A stretch of 64,000 nt of DNA from Curvibacter sp. GWA2_64_110 (GTDB taxonomy: Bacteria; Pseudomonadota; Gammaproteobacteria; Burkholderiales; Burkholderiaceae_C). Both the position numbers and the translations under genes were made by a program. Positions 63,410-64,000 of this stretch are shown in pieces; positions within the stretch are counted from its first letter, which is position 1; each line of letters begins with the position of its first letter. Under the pieces are notes generated by a model that was not told the origin of the DNA, did not search any database, and saw only the letters and a list, made by a program, of their open reading frames with translations. The stretch lies in contig MGPC01000018.1 of assembly GCA_001797315.1 (NCBI GenBank), positions 62,001-126,000 of the forward strand. Reading direction: 5' to 3'.

Positions 63410-64000
63410 GACTTGCCTTGGGTCTTGATCGTCTGCAGCATGGCGGCGGCGGCGGCCTGCTCGCCGGCCCGGCGCGAGCCGCCAATGCCACGCTCGACCA
63501 GCTGCAATTCGGGAATTTCACATTCGACATCGAAGGTCTGCTTGTGCGCCACGCCCAGCGTGGCCACCACGCGGTAGAGCGGCAGTTTCATCTTGCGCCC
63601 CTGCAGCCATTCCTGCAACTCGGTCTTGGGGTCCTTGGCGCTGGCCTGCATCTGCGGGTTGATTTCGACCGCCTGGAACAGGCGCTGCACCAGCGCCTGG
63701 GCCGCCGCATAACCGGCATCCAGATAGACGGCGCCCAGCACCGCTTCCAGCGCATCGGCCAGGATGGAGGGCCGCTTGTGGCCGCCGGAACGCACCTCGC
63801 CTTCGCCCAGCCGCACCACACCGGGCAGGCCCAGTTCCACCGCCAGCTGGTGCAGGGTGTCCTGCTTGACCAGGTTGGCGCGGATGCGCGAGAGGTCGCC
63901 CTCCGGCAGGGCGCGCAGGCGCTCGTACAGCAGGTGCGCCACCGACAGGTTGAGCACCGAGTCGCCGAGGAATTCGAGACGTTCGTTGTGGTCGGCCGAA
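63406..64000 (-). CDS. rnc: Ribonuclease III, 5'-truncated by window edge
   Basis: The frame is open to the right edge. The visible part begins [27 protein letters not shown], the RNase III signature with catalytic Glu and Asp. It continues through the second half of the catalytic domain ([16 protein letters not shown]) and a C-terminal dsRNA-binding domain ([28 protein letters not shown]). It processes rRNA precursors. It is coupled to era by a four-base overlap. Confidence 0.97.
   Translation of the reverse strand, partial: SADHNERLEFLGDSVLNLSVAHLLYERLRALPEGDLSRIRANLVKQDTLHQLAVELGLPGVVRLGEGEVRSGGHKRPSILADALEAVLGAVYLDAGYAAAQALVQRLFQAVEINPQMQASAKDPKTELQEWLQGRKMKLPLYRVVATLGVAHKQTFDVECEIPELQLVERGIGGSRRAGEQAAAAAMLQTIKTQGKS

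Overview
This is a high-GC chromosomal window from a betaproteobacterium, most likely Burkholderiales family Comamonadaceae. Gene orders support this: rpsP-rimM-trmD-rplS; rnc-era-recO-pdxJ-acpS-nagZ; a gntR regulator beside sdhCDAB-sdhE-gltA; and leuC-leuD-leuB-asd-fimV-truA-trpF-trpB-trpA-accD. Two families of short intergenic repeats, which I associate with Comamonadaceae from memory only, also fit. Genes fill almost the whole window. I see no rRNA, tRNA, CRISPR array, prophage or insertion sequence, and no stretch over 300 bases without a gene.

Positions 1-13,471 hold a surface-polysaccharide cluster read on the + strand. It starts with a truncated glycosyltransferase-like gene, then a Wzm/Wzt-type ABC exporter pair, three methyltransferase-like genes and a two-domain glycosyltransferase. 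A tightly packed acyl-modification cassette follows: acyl carrier protein, FkbH-like HAD protein, hotdog-SDR fusion, MBOAT O-acyltransferase and a membrane-anchored SGNH-like protein. I infer that an acyl or glyceryl-type unit is built on the carrier protein and moved across the membrane onto the glycan. The Wzt protein has lost several catalytic motifs. Its C-terminal domain lies in an A+T-richer block together with the neighbouring methyltransferase gene, which suggests cassette exchange.

Positions 13,550-32,000 are mainly housekeeping: cysQ, rhlE, orn, a Ste24-type protease, a pterin dehydratase, rsgA, cobD-like, a Nudix enzyme, the rpsP operon on the - strand, a Pit phosphate transporter with its DUF47 partner, and acnB. 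Positions 27,700-39,200 form a TCA-cycle island: acnB, a CitE-like lyase and mdh on the - strand; gntR, sdhCDAB, sdhE and gltA on the + strand. A palindrome lies between mdh and gntR.

Positions 39,600-51,600 carry leucine, aspartate-family and tryptophan biosynthesis genes plus fimV, truA and accD. A 43-codon entericidin-like gene sits between leuC and leuD. A 33-codon reading frame ending in a Thr/Lys/Ile-rich run precedes asd and looks like an attenuation leader. Positions 51,800-64,000 hold yggT, a lysS with an apparent internal deletion, a flavin/GAF/hemerythrin group, a chemotaxis receptor, and the nagZ-acpS-pdxJ-recO-era-rnc block, with rnc cut by the window edge.

The observations I rate highest are the carrier-protein/MBOAT cassette, a short repeat that appears inside the coding sequences of phhB, rsgA, trpF and era, the putative asd leader peptide, the degenerate exporter ATPase, and the shortened lysyl-tRNA synthetase.
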